Shown piece after piece: positions 18,088 through 29,124 of a DNA stretch of 64,000 bases (positions are counted from its first letter, which is position 1; the number at the start of each line of letters is the position of its first letter). Source of the DNA: Gymnopus androsaceus JB14. Its lineage: Eukaryota > Basidiomycota > Agaricomycetes > Agaricales > Omphalotaceae. Made by a program: the position numbers and the translations under genes. The notes beneath the pieces are model-generated. The model had not been told where the DNA came from. It searched no databases and was given only the letters and a program-made list of their open reading frames with translations. The stretch spans positions 1 to 64,000 of the forward strand of contig ML769400.1 in the NCBI GenBank assembly GCA_009733575.1, written 5' to 3'.

Positions 18088-20491
18088 TGTCGGAAAAAGT
18101 CGTTTTGCCTGATCAGGTCTGACGCAACCTGACCGAGTGATCAGGTTTGGTCAAGTTAGGCTGGAACGGAGATCAGGTCTCATCAGGCTGGATCAGTGCT
18201 GGTCAGTGAACACCCTTAGGTACTATAATTCTGCGTATCATATACAGTTGTATTAGGTGGAATTTAACAAAATTATGATAACTAGGATGCTGGAGCTGAG
18301 TCTGGGGCAGATGGGCAGCAACGCGGCACAAATCTGAGGTCTAAATCCAGCAGTGTCGATGGTGAAGAGTGGCGAAGATGATGACGAGGCGGGGTCAGTA
18401 AAACCAGCATATGTTAAATCTCCCATACTGTACATACACTTAGTTCTATCGAGATTTCCGGTCACGTCTGGTAGAAGCTGGTGCGATGTTGTCAAGCTTC
18501 ATCAGGACTGATCAGCCAAAATTTGAATGGCTATATATTCGGTATACATACCTATAGTATTATAGACAGCATGATGCAGTTCATCAGCAGTTTCGCAGGC
18601 GTATGGAGGTATGGTACCATACACTCCATACAAATTCCATACATGGTTTTGATGTATGGCCACTACGGCGTCGCAAAGTTTCCACACAATGTATGGCACC
18701 TTCCATACCATCTCCATACAGTATTGTCCTATACATGATATTCCAGTCCATACATCTGCTTACAGTATCCATACACATTTTACAATCAAAGATCATGCAA
18801 TTCACATAAAAACAGCTACATGAATGTACTACAAGCTATGAAATGAGATACCCCCCATGAGACTCCAGCGAGACGAGGCCACTTGAGCACTGAAAACCAC
18901 AAATACATGCAGTGGAGCTTGTTGCCGCAGTGGGAATTGACTCGGAGAAGTGTACTACGTGACTCTAGTATCAATGTCAGTAATTATACTGAGCTCAGCG
19001 ATTTAATCTGACTCACTCACCGCGACCCAAACCAACAATTTTCCACTCGCAATGTTCAAGAACTGAATCAGAAAAGCGAAAGATCAACTTGAAGAGGTAT
19101 AAGAATTGTAGTACTCACCTAATCGGACATGATGAACTCATCATCAGCCCCGTTTTCCGAATCCTCCATTTCCTGCTTAATGGAGACGGCGGAGTGATTT
19201 CGAGCTCATGAATCTTTACAGAAAACCATCCATATCAGCCATAAGGATACTGATCACTGAAAAAAGGCATATCGATCATTAGCAGACTAGAATAAAGAAC
19301 GAGAAATAAAGATGCACCAGTAGTAGGTAGAGATTGACAAAAAAAAACACATAAAAACGAGTTGGTATCTGAGTGAATTTACGCACTCCTCTTCTAGGCT
19401 AAGACTCAAGATTGAAAAACCGCGATTCTTGCGAGTTCTTGAGGTTTAAAATGGACCCTGGAGGACTTGAGGGAGATGAAAGAAGTTGAAGAGAGATGAT
19501 TCGAACAAGCGCCAAAAAAAAAGAATGCATCATTTTTGATGCACGTGCAGCTATGTAGCCGCGGAGCTTGAAGTGCGGAGATTGAATTGACTTGAGTTGT
19601 GATAATTCATCGTTGGTCTACATGTTCTATTCACTATTTACATTGTAAATGTTCCCCGTTTTGTCAACCATTGTAATGGTTACCGTTGTATAATGAGAGT
19701 GAGGTGGAATTTAGTACAGTGTAGTGGGTCTGAGTCCGCTAAAGCGCAACTAAGGCTGACTTAACCTGCCGATATTGGATGCAAGTCACATTGCAGTAGT
19801 AGGTGGGGTTGCGCATGTGCATGAATGGCATAATACAAAACTTTAGCTCTACCGGTAATTTACAAAGCATAATGTATTCCATAAACTCTCCATACATGTA
19901 TGGGTTGTGTACAAGTTGTGTATGGGAAATATCATGAAAGTATGGAATTTTATTATGGATGCTGTATGGATGAGTATGTACGTATGAGTTTTATACATCC
20001 CATACATCCCATATCACTCATACTTTTGTGAAACTGCTGATGTTGGAGCTCGCACTAGTCTGGTCGCTTGAGCGGCAAAGGACTTGGGTTCGAACCGCGG
20101 ATGTTGCAACTAATGTTAGCATGCTATACTACACTACTATGGACTAATGTACTATAACTTTAAGTACATAGATGTAAATAACTATACTATACCCAACTTA
20201 ATGAAGAATAATACTAGTATGAAGTGCGACGGGGCTACTATGTAGTGCGTTAGTATCAATGAAGTTGAAGTATTCTTTGTTTTATATCTTGATTCTCACT
20301 AATCACTACTGATCACTGCTGACCACCCTGATCAGCCTGATCAGTGTCCGTCAGGCTGGTCAGTACTGATAGAGGTTATATGTGAATTTATCGCATTGAT
20401 CAGGCTGATCAGTATGGGTTTTGCCTGACCGCCTGATCAGTGCTTATAGGTGTAGGTCAGACCTGATCTCCCAAATCGACTTTTTCCGACA
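18088..20491. mobile_element. Non-autonomous TIR transposon with GATCAGG arrays
   Basis: The left end TGTCGGAAAAAGTCGTTTTG and the complement of the right end TGTCGGAAAAAGTCGATTTG match almost perfectly, and the match resumes with GATCAGGTCTGAC. Next to each end (about 18110-18220 and 20295-20480) the heptamer GATCAGG or CCTGATC and variants recur many times. No transposase is encoded. A second TIR element (18582-20042) is inserted in its middle. A TTTCGTCTT-like host sequence occurs on both flanks, but no clean target duplication was found. Superfamily unknown; a KDZ-type or hAT-type origin could be considered. Confidence 0.65.
18582..20042. mobile_element. Nested non-autonomous TIR transposon with GTATGG arrays
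   Basis: The ends are CATCAGCAGTTTCGCAGGCG on the left and the complement of CATCAGCAGTTTCACAAAAG on the right. Both subterminal regions (about 18597-18780 and 19868-20025) are crowded with TCCATAC, GTATGG and CATACA motifs in both orientations. No coding sequence is supported. It interrupts the element at 18088-20491 and is therefore the younger of the two. Target duplication is not clear (at most TT). Confidence 0.65.
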
Positions 20492-21072
20492 TTGGGTTCG
20501 TCTTCTTCAGAATAAATCGGTATCGGTAATTGTTACCAACCAGGACGATGTTGATTCTGCAATCATCTTCGGGATCATCGCTCCTATGCATGTGCTCTCT
20601 ATCTAATCTTCCCGGTACTCAGTGCATTGTGCAGCGCTGAGCGCTGATGGTCGCCACGCAAGTCTTAGTCGCACAGGTCTGCAATATCGGAAGGAAAGTC
20701 TATTACACGGCATGGTCAAAGTGGAATTTCGGTACCGGTGGGAATTATCGATCGCGACTCAGACGGCGTTACCATTTCCGGTTTCGGATGCGCCTTGTAC
20801 TTTCCACAAGTAGCATATTTATTCTCTTATACTTTTCTGTTTCGAGGTATCGAACGCCCTTGCCATGCATGCATTTTTAGTAAGGTGATGCGCTGGCGAT
20901 GTTTGGCTTTGGCTCCTTATTGATAGGCTCAACAACATGTATAGTAAGGGCGAAGTTCATAAACTCATCCAGATGTTTTTCGAGTCTTGTCTAGCACCCT
21001 AACACTGATTTATTCCTTTTCAATGTGGGTAGTTTTGTTCTGACCTTAAATGACGCGAACCATCGATAGCTG
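20492..21072. other. Intergenic upstream of the F-box gene
   Basis: No supported gene, repeat or RNA. It would hold the promoter of the F-box gene at 21073, but no distinct motif was identified. Confidence 0.45.
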
Positions 21073-22611
21073 ATGATATCCTTACAGACACTAGACGCAC
21101 GCTTCCCTTTATCTCGACTGAATTACATGGACGCCTCATCCCAATCACGATCTGGAATCCATCGGCTTCCTGACAAGATACTCTCTTCCATCTTTCTAAA
21201 TGCTATTAACGAGTGCGATGATTCTGCCGAAGTTGCATTCCTCCCGTTAACGCTTTCCCATACCTCCTCACGCTGGCGAGAGGTATGCGTCTCCACCAGC
21301 TTCCTCTGGACATCGATCTATATGTCGCTCCCTTACCGTCACAATCAATCTACTATCCAGAATCAGCTCGTCTACTTACGCACTTGGATATCCCGATCAG
21401 ATTCATCCCCTCTCAACATCCATCTTGATTTCCGTGACCCGGAGTGGGACTGGAATGAAGAAACTCATCGCTTCACTTCCACCTGGGCCTCTCAAATATT
21501 CTCCATTATCCTTCCACACGCAAACCGATGGAAACATATCGAGTTCATTGCTGATACTTGGGCTCCCATTCACGTATTCCTAGCCGCCAGTGCGGCAAAC
21601 AGTTCCGAGTCCCTTCAATTATTGGAAAGCATGGCCCTTTCCCGATGCAATGCGTATTTCGCTCGAAAAGGCGAGCTGTTCAAGCCTGTATCCCTTCGAG
21701 AACCTGTTCCTTTGTTCGGCGGAGCGCGCTTACCCTCACTACGTGGGCTGTCATTGGCAGGAGTACATCATTGACTGGCGAAGCTGCTCTTCGTTCAAGA
21801 ATCTCTTGGAACTGGAGTTAAAATTTCACGCGTACGATGTTATGCCCACCCTTGGCGAGTTCCGGGACATAATCACCACGAGTCCAGAGCTGGAAAGGCT
21901 CTCAATTGTGGGATGGGGTCCAAGACTACTAGACGCATCCGGCGGTACTAGTAGTCAGGAGAACGTCTTACCTCGCGTAATGATCATTCCTAAACTCACG
22001 AAATTTTGTTTCGGATTTGTGGATGTTGAGTATGCTGTCAAGTTACTTTCCCTTTTTAATCTTCCATCCCTGCAGAAGCTTGAACTCGAGGACGTCGCTG
22101 CAATCGTGGATCCCATGGGCTCTTCGGATGCTAGTGCAATTCTTGCACCTTTTGGCGGAGTTCTTCAACAACTGCATTTACTGCCGAGTCATTCTTCTAT
22201 CCGCTCCACCAGGTTGAATGTCTTGACCTGCGTAGCATTCGATCCAACTCGGAGATGGCTTTTATTAATTTCTTTCGGTGTTTATCTTCATTGAAGGACC
22301 TCAGCCTCATGGATATCGACTCTACACTTTTATCTTCACTGGGACCACCCTCAAATTTGTCGATGCCTTATCCACTACCGCAACTAGTACATTTGGTATG
22401 CCGACGCCTGGACGCAAAAACCTTGGCCGCTGTCCTTTCAGCACGAGCAGAATACGCGGCCAGGTCTGGGCTACAACCTTTACAGTCTGTGCAGTTCGAA
22501 TTGGACAGAAGTGATGTGGATAATGGTCTCAGCAGTGTTCTAAGTGATGAAGATCGCAATGCGCTCATGAATACCGGCGTTGAGCTCATGATCCATCTTA
22601 ACGATGTCTGA
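21073..22611 (+). pseudogene. F-box/LRR-like protein, frameshifted
   Basis: The N-terminal part has a typical mushroom F-box: IHRLPDKILSSIFLNAINEC, then LTLSHTSSRWREVCVSTSFLW. Leucine-rich segments follow (LPSLRGLSLAGVH, FKNLLELELKFHAY, LPSLQKLELEDVAA, LSSLKDLSLMDIDS), ending HLNDV at 22611. Known F-box proteins link substrates to SCF ubiquitin ligases; the target here is unknown. The reading frame changes twice: near 21768 (one extra base, gtacatcattgac) and near 22205-22215, where the conserved frame resumes as VECLDLRSIRSNSEM. The second shift could be an unusual intron; the first looks like an insertion. Either a recent pseudogene or a consensus error. Confidence 0.7.
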
Positions 22612-23283
22612 TTCAGAATTGGTTGTTCGCTTCCTGTCGACTTATCTATGATTTGGGAGGAACGGCGTTTTGACGACTTTGGTCAAGGTATTTATTTAAA
22701 TTATGCGGCGTCGTATTTCGTGGTTCATACAGCTTGAAAATGTATTTTCTACACTGGTGTCGTCGTTGAAGGTACTCATAATCTCTAGGCAGGGTCGCAA
22801 TCCTGAACTCTTTGGTAGATCGAAGTCTTTGAAATCTATGAAAATCGAAACGGAGGGCCATACTGCTAATAGCAACGCGATTCAGCATTACTTAGAGCAT
22901 ATGTAAACACACTACTGGTACTATAGTGAACATAGATTTTAAACCTACCAAGAGGAAGTTTGGAAGGCCTTCTACATATGTGAATTATTCGCTTTTGTAT
23001 TACAACTTGACTGTGTCCCAAGAAATCATAAACTTGAGCAGTGGTCTCCCAGAGCTGACCTGGTTTTGCGAACAAAGCATGTCTGTACATACATATCCAA
23101 ACAGCAAATGTGTAGAAACTTGGAACTGCGAGGATGAGCCAGCTATGGCCTTCTAATTCGAAGGATCCTACTTGACGCCGAAAGATTTTTAATACGGCAC
23201 TCCGGAAGTTCATCTTGCTGCTTGTGTACTTTGTCTTTATCTGCAAGTGCAATACTCAGAAGAGTGACCTTTCCTGCCAATAG
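22612..23283. other. Intergenic, includes start of a local duplication
   Basis: No supported gene. From about 23185 the sequence (aatacggcactccggaagtt) is repeated at about 24980, marking the edge of the duplicated GNAT segment. Confidence 0.5.
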
Positions 23284-24295
23284 CTATGGAGATATAATGC
23301 AGATGCAGTGGAAGTTCACATCATATCCCAAATGTACATGGCGATCCCTTGATCTTCTTGATGATGACTCCAGAGTAACTGGTATTCCAGAGGTTGTGCG
23401 ATGCATATACATCAGCAAAACCTGTATTTCGCTGGAGGTCTCCAGAGATCTCTGGAGCTTGACAGCTGTCAAAAAAACTGTCAATTTTCTCCAGAGATCT
23501 CCAGAGGTCTCTGGAATAGGGTACCTTGCTCAGAGTCCAAATGAATGGGTTTCTCCAGCGAAAATACGGTTTGCTGATGTAGGCGTATCCTTCGTGCATC
23601 ATAGTGGACAAGAGACCTAGCACGTATAAAAGGGAGCTTAATTCATCCAAGTGTTGAAAGATCACAGAAAACTCACCTCGTTTTTGGAACTAAACACGAC
23701 CAGAAGATACCATACATCACTCGGTTCCAGTAACGTCTCTGATCCTTGACCAGTGGGAGCCGGAACCTCCGGTGCCTTCACGTTGAACGCTCGCTTGCAA
23801 ACTTCATGCGTGATATCCTCAAATTCGCGGCATTGCGCTAATGCCAAGACGTTAGTAATTTGCGAAAAGAAGCAGAATAAAGATACTACCTCCAGCGATT
23901 GAAACCCTCAATTCTTAAGAGGCCTCCCCTCAGGACACTGAACGCCTTTGTTCGGTGTCTCGGAGGGTACCAGCATCAGCTACTGCAATCGTCGGTTTCT
24001 TCGATGCGGAATCCGCTACTTCCGATCATGCATGCATTGAATAAAAAGTAGTAAAAGTCGTAGACTCCGCGTAGGTCTTTTTATATGTTTCAATCCCAAG
24101 ACGGACAGACCTTTTTAGCCAATGTACCAACGCATCATTGATCAATGCTTCCGCCGCAGCCCAACCTATCGCATCGAACTCATCTCGTCGAGCTTCTCGG
24201 ATCGTGAAGGATGCAGTCCCTTTTCTAACCGAGAAGGGAGCTACGTGGGCTGAGGAAGCTGCAGATGCAGGGTCTTGCTGAGCTTCTATGGACAT
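23284..24295 (-). pseudogene. GNAT N-acetyltransferase, copy 1, degraded
   Basis: The likely start is the ATG at 24295 (MSIEAQQDP). SFTIREARRDEFDAIGWAA is the usual N-terminal strand-helix of a GNAT fold. Further exons read CKRAFNVKAPEVPAP and DVWYLLVVFSSKNE, and the C-terminal conserved block reads TLESSSRRSRDRHVHLGYDV, matching the GNAT pattern of LE-x-S followed by a Y/H-x-x-LGF-type turn. Compared with copy 2 it lacks about 50 bp in the middle, and a TGA follows in frame near 23980. Family known to transfer acetyl from acetyl-CoA to amines; substrate unknown. Confidence 0.65.
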
Positions 24296-25096
24296 GTGCA
24301 AGGTGACTTGAAGCTTGACGGATACGCGGATCTTCAGTCTCTTGCCAACATCGTCCACGTCGCTGCAGATGAATATTGAGTGGATATCCACTCGGGAAGA
24401 TATGTCATACTACCCGAGAAGGTTCAGGGAAAGTTTGAAGTACTGTAATACGGAGATGTGAGTATGTACATAGTGTGCGTTACGACTGCGAATTCATTTT
24501 GACCATAGCACAGTTGTTCCAGTTTCCTATACATTCCTGAGCTAAACATTGATTAGAGTTCATTCTTCCATCCTTGTCATAAGCAGTTGCACTAGAAAAG
24601 CTTTCGCTTGCGGCTTGGCCTATTATCCGTCTCTTCTAACATCTGGAGAACAATGTTAGCCTGAGGACTCCCATTTGATACACTGGCTCCTTACCTTGAT
24701 TCCTTTACTGAGTAAATCGTATCTGTATCTTTTCAGGACACTAATTAAGAAGCGAGTGCTCGACAGTCACCGATTATAATAGAAAATAATAGTAAGTCCA
24801 TCAGCGAGGATGAACGCTCCCATCCATTCAAACGAGCTGCTAGACTTTCTCCTTTTCTTCTTGTGACCTAACGATTTCGAGGGATCCCACTTCGAAAGGG
24901 AAGGATAAAACAAAGATGATTAAATCGATGAACATGCAAGACAGTACAATAAATCGAAAACGCACGTTGACCATATTATAATACGGCACTCCCGTCAGTT
25001 CCTCTTTCTGCTTGCGTGCATGGTTTTTATCTCGAGGGCCTAATACCCAAAGAAGTGACCTTTCCAGCTACCGAGGATTGTTTGAGGTTCCATTAA
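24296..25096. other. Intergenic between the GNAT copies
   Basis: No gene seen. The right edge (from about 24975) is the duplicated 3' flank of the GNAT segment. Confidence 0.45.
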
Positions 25097-26063
25097 CTAT
25101 ACATACGTCCAATTAGATACGACGTAGGAAAGGAAAGGACAGTGCTCACTTCGAATCCTAAATGTGCATATCGATCTCTTGATCTTGTCGATGACGACTC
25201 CAGAGTAGCCGGAATTCCAGGAGTTGTGCGATGCATATGGGCGTATCCTTCGCGCATAAGAGTTGATAAGAAACCTAGTAGTAGGTGAATGAATTGGATA
25301 GTTTACAAGTATAATCAAGGATTTTAAAAAATCGTACCTAGTCCTTCATACTTCTTGGAAGTAAATCACAACGTGCAAATACCATGTATCATTCGGTTTC
25401 ATCAACTTCTTGTGTCCGTTTCCATTTTCTCGACCAGCTGGAACCGGAACCTCCATCGCCTTGGTTTTGAATGCTCGCTTGTAAACGCGATGTCTGCCGT
25501 CCTCGTAATCATTGGTCGTGCGCTACCAATATGTTAATGTAGGACGATCTAAGGCTCGGAACGCAGGATGAAATACCAGCAGCGTTAGAGGCCCCGAATT
25601 TCGCATACACCTTAAAATACCTCCCTTCAGAGTATTAATTGGCGTTATTCGATTCTTCGGAGGGTACCAGGCTGCTGCTGCTGCGATCGTCGATATGGCA
25701 TCCGATTGAGTCTTGGACGGTAAATCTAGTACAGCGACTATAACTCGCCCACCGCCAATCATGCACGCTTTGAATAGCAAGTAGTAAAAGTCGCGCATGC
25801 ACCGAAGGTCTTTCTCGTTTTGGATAGTCAAGGGCTGTTAAGAGAAACATAGTTACATAGGGTCAAATAACGGAAGAGAATCAACGCACCTTTGTAGCCG
25901 CAACCATATAATGCATGACCGCATCGTTTATAAACGCTTCCCCTGCAGCCCAGCTTATCGCATCGACGTCGTCTGGTCGAGCTTCGCGAATCGCGAACGA
26001 TTGAGTCCCTTTTGTGATCGAGAAGGGGGCTATTGGTGCAGAGTTGGCCTCTACTGCCGTCAT
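25097..26063 (-). pseudogene. GNAT N-acetyltransferase, copy 2, one frameshift
   Basis: The start at 26063 gives MTAVEANSAPIAPFSITKGT and SFAIREARPDDVDAISWAA. The first intron runs from a GTGCGT donor to CAG, followed by LTIQNEKDLRCMRDFYYLLF, a Gly-rich turn (MIGGGRVIVAVLDLP) and AAAAWYPPKNR. The C-terminal block is GIPATLESSSTRSRDRYAHLGFEV. In the exon coding for NDTWYLHVV one extra A (gttgtgatttacttcc) breaks the frame that copy 1 keeps at the same place (WYLLVVFSSKNE). This copy is otherwise more complete than copy 1. Either a very young pseudogene or a sequence error in a working gene. Confidence 0.6.
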
Positions 26064-26524
26064 AACCGCTGATACAGGTTGTGGTAGAAGGAGTTCACTT
26101 GGATATCGGTAGGTTGAGACGACGGGATTATTGTCATAAAGTATTTATAGTATGCCAGCGCTGGACCTTGGCTGGACCTGGCGTTATTGAATGATGTTTA
26201 TCATACGGAAGGGCGGGTAAACTTCAAGCTCAATTCAAACTGCAGATCTACAGTATTTCCGTGTTTGTGAACTTCTTGAAGTTCAGTGCCTTTCATCGGA
26301 AAATACTAACTGGCAGTTTGCGTCCTTTTACCCTGTTTTGAGGCATCCAACGTTAGAATCGTGAGGGGGAGTGGAAGTTGATGACTCCGAGGTTGCCGGC
26401 GGCTATTTTCTGTCTTGCACTGTTTCTCCGGTACTCGCGCGCTTTACTCGAGAAAGACTGTGCGTGAGTTCCTGTGTCTACTTATTACTACTCTACTTAG
26501 TACACGATTAGCTCCTTCTGATCC
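26064..26524. other. Intergenic between divergent genes
   Basis: Contains the upstream regions of GNAT copy 2 (minus) and the gene at 26525 (plus). No repeat or RNA was recognised. Confidence 0.45.
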
Positions 26525-28997
26525 ATGTCCGGCGATTTCTACTCCAATCCTGCAAAAATGTTTGCGGCCATGCAGGCTGCGAATCCGAATTTTCCGATAC
26601 CGGAGCTTCCACCCCTAGTTCATGTTAAAACGAAGGCAGCTACACTTTCAGAAGCGATATTCAAGGACTGGCATGAGCTTCATCAAATTCTGGAACTACA
26701 CGAGGATACCATTCGCAAACGATGGATGAAGAAGAACATTCGCCAACGACAAGCCATTCTACAGGCTGCATATCCTTCTATTCCTTCCCAACATCGTCCA
26801 GATTTCCATGCTTTATCGCAGGAATCGCTCAGTCAACGACGCAAAGCAGTCAGTTCCGAGATGTGTACCTCCTTCCTGAACTCAACCTCGAAGATCTTTC
26901 GAAACCCAGGAACCTTCTTCTTTTGCTTAATTCTCGAGGGAGAAACTTGCCAGATGTGTTCATCTACACTGATCTCGAGAAGGTTGAGCTTGGGCGCACC
27001 AGCCAGGCAGTCATACCTCCGTATATAGGTGATTGCACGATGTATCTCACTGGCCAAACGGATGCTCAGAGCTATGGGCGGATCGTTGGATGGGACGATG
27101 GTCCAGATGTCTTTAGTGACATGATGTGCGGCATTGGCATGCAACCTGGTGAAGGACTCGTTGCCCTAGAGGCTCAACAGAAGATGTTGAGTTTTTTACT
27201 CAAATGCGCCAAGTCCATCATCCACGATCTCTCCCTTGACGGAGAGCCCGTTCCGGAGCCACCTCCCCTCGAGGAACCAGTTGTCGATCCTGAATTGTCG
27301 TCAATCGCGGCATACGCTACAGGCACATCATACCGGGTCCCTATCCAGTTCGATATCCATCATCTGAAAAGATTGGCTCAAGCCAAGATTGACCAGGCTC
27401 AAGATCACCTGTGGTCACTTCGTGAAGGATCCGAGCTACTTTCGTGATGTGGCTTTGGAATATAGCGAACACCGTCTCGAGAACCTGCCTACTGCCCAAG
27501 GCGGAAAGCATCCCAAGCTGAATACTCCGGGTCTCTGGGAGGAGATCTTTGTCACCATCGTGATTCACGCGTACTGCAATGTCCTCATCTGGAGCATCCT
27601 AAAACAGCAGTTGGACGAATTGGAAGCTTTACGGAAGGACCTTGAAGCTGACATCGCTAACAATCACACTCTTCCTGAAGTGTATGAGACGTTCTTGTGC
27701 CAATTCCAGCACTTTCTCAACCAGTGGATGAAAGGCCCTATCCTAGGACCTCAAAAAACGGTGCTTATGGTTCTCCTCCCCTCCGGAAATACTTTGTTCG
27801 CCTACCACAGGATCCACGCACCACTCAGATCCTCGTACACTCGAAGCCCCTAGCTCAGGCTACTACTCGTCCCAAAATCATTGTCCTCATAGACCGACTC
27901 TTCGACGAGGAGCAATGTCATCTCATGGGACGACACAATGTCCTTGACGAGCTTGATCGCGTTCTCCGAACCGAAAACAAGGAGCGTGACAGCGTAACTC
28001 CGTGGGTGCTGAGCCATCTTATGGAGATGGGTATCTTCAGCGAATTCCTCCGTCAACTCGACTTCCACCAGCCTCGTATTGGCTTCAATGCCGGCCTCGA
28101 AGAAAGAGATGGTTTCGACCGGTTCAACACTGCCATGAAGCCTTTAGCCCAATTTTCTGTTCCACTTACATCCGACCTTCTTGGTGTAGCCAGTTTAGGT
28201 ACACCAGTTCCAGGTAGATTTGGATATCCAATTCACAAGAAACTGTCTGAGGTCACCGTAAGGCAGATACGCCAAGCGGAAGCGGAGCTGGATGCATTTT
28301 GGGCAAAGGTTGATAGTGTCATGAAGAGAAGGACGGGGAAGACTCCGAAATGAGATGTTGAAAGATTACGTTGGTCAACGGGAGGTAGAAAGGATGCCGG
28401 AATGGGTCAAGCCTCCCGAGCACGTATCACCTCGACCGAGCGTCACTGCTGTAAAAGATAAGTTTGCTCGACTTGATCTTCAGCAAAGCACAGAAAGCAC
28501 TCTCGGAAAGGATGATGTCCTACTGCCCCGAAAGAGAAGACCAAGACTCGAGGCATTGCAAGTCTCGGTGATGAAACCACGACCCAGAATGCCCCTACCA
28601 CCGCGCACCCTTATAGGGCCAACATCACATATCATGGTCTCTGGTCGTGTCTATCAAACCTTTTCGCGTGTTTTCTACACGCCCTCTGCAGATCGAGTAC
28701 CCGGAGAAGTAGCTTGGACGGACTTTCTACACGCCATGACCAGCGTTGGATGTTCTGCCAAACGTCTCATGGGCTCGGCATGGATGTTTTCGTTTTCAAA
28801 TCAACCCAAGGAGGAGGTAGGTGGTGCAGGCTGTTAAATCAGCGTCGGATGTGAATGAGCCTGTAGTGAAATCGATTATATTCCATGAACCGCATCCTGC
28901 AGCGAACATACCTTTCCATCATGTCAGGAAACACGGTCGGAGGCTCACGAGGAGATGGGGCTGGAACATAGATACATTTGCGATTGCGATCGCATGA
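26525..28997 (+). pseudogene. Conserved fungal protein of unknown function, multiply frameshifted
   Basis: The sequence follows a widespread fungal family without known function. The N-terminus has DWHELHQILELHEDTIRKRW and KKNIRQRQAILQAAYPSIP. The middle has DHLWSLRE-DPSYFRDV, and the C-terminus has SIIFHEPHPAANIPFHHV, KHGRRLTRRWGW and a TGA at 28995. The conserved frame is spread over several reading frames, with single-base shifts near 26848, 27425 (extra G in gaaggatcc), 27757 (A-run) and 28345, and a further shift or very short intron near 28820. The first four shifts alternate in direction. No introns are needed elsewhere. It looks like a full-length gene hit by small indels; consensus errors cannot be excluded. 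Confidence 0.75.
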
Positions 28998-29124
28998 GAT
29001 GGAGCTGTGTATAGGACTCTATGTGTCAGTACTAGCATTTATTAGAGTCAAATGAGCCTTTTGTTGAATTCCGTCCGCGCTTAAATTAGGCGCTTAACTT
29101 CTTTCTTCCCAACTGTCTTGAGCA

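Noticed and set aside
20045..20100. tRNA-like sequence with a GGTTCGAACC B-box
   Set aside because: No acceptor or anticodon stem can be formed; probably a chance or very old remnant inside the transposon.
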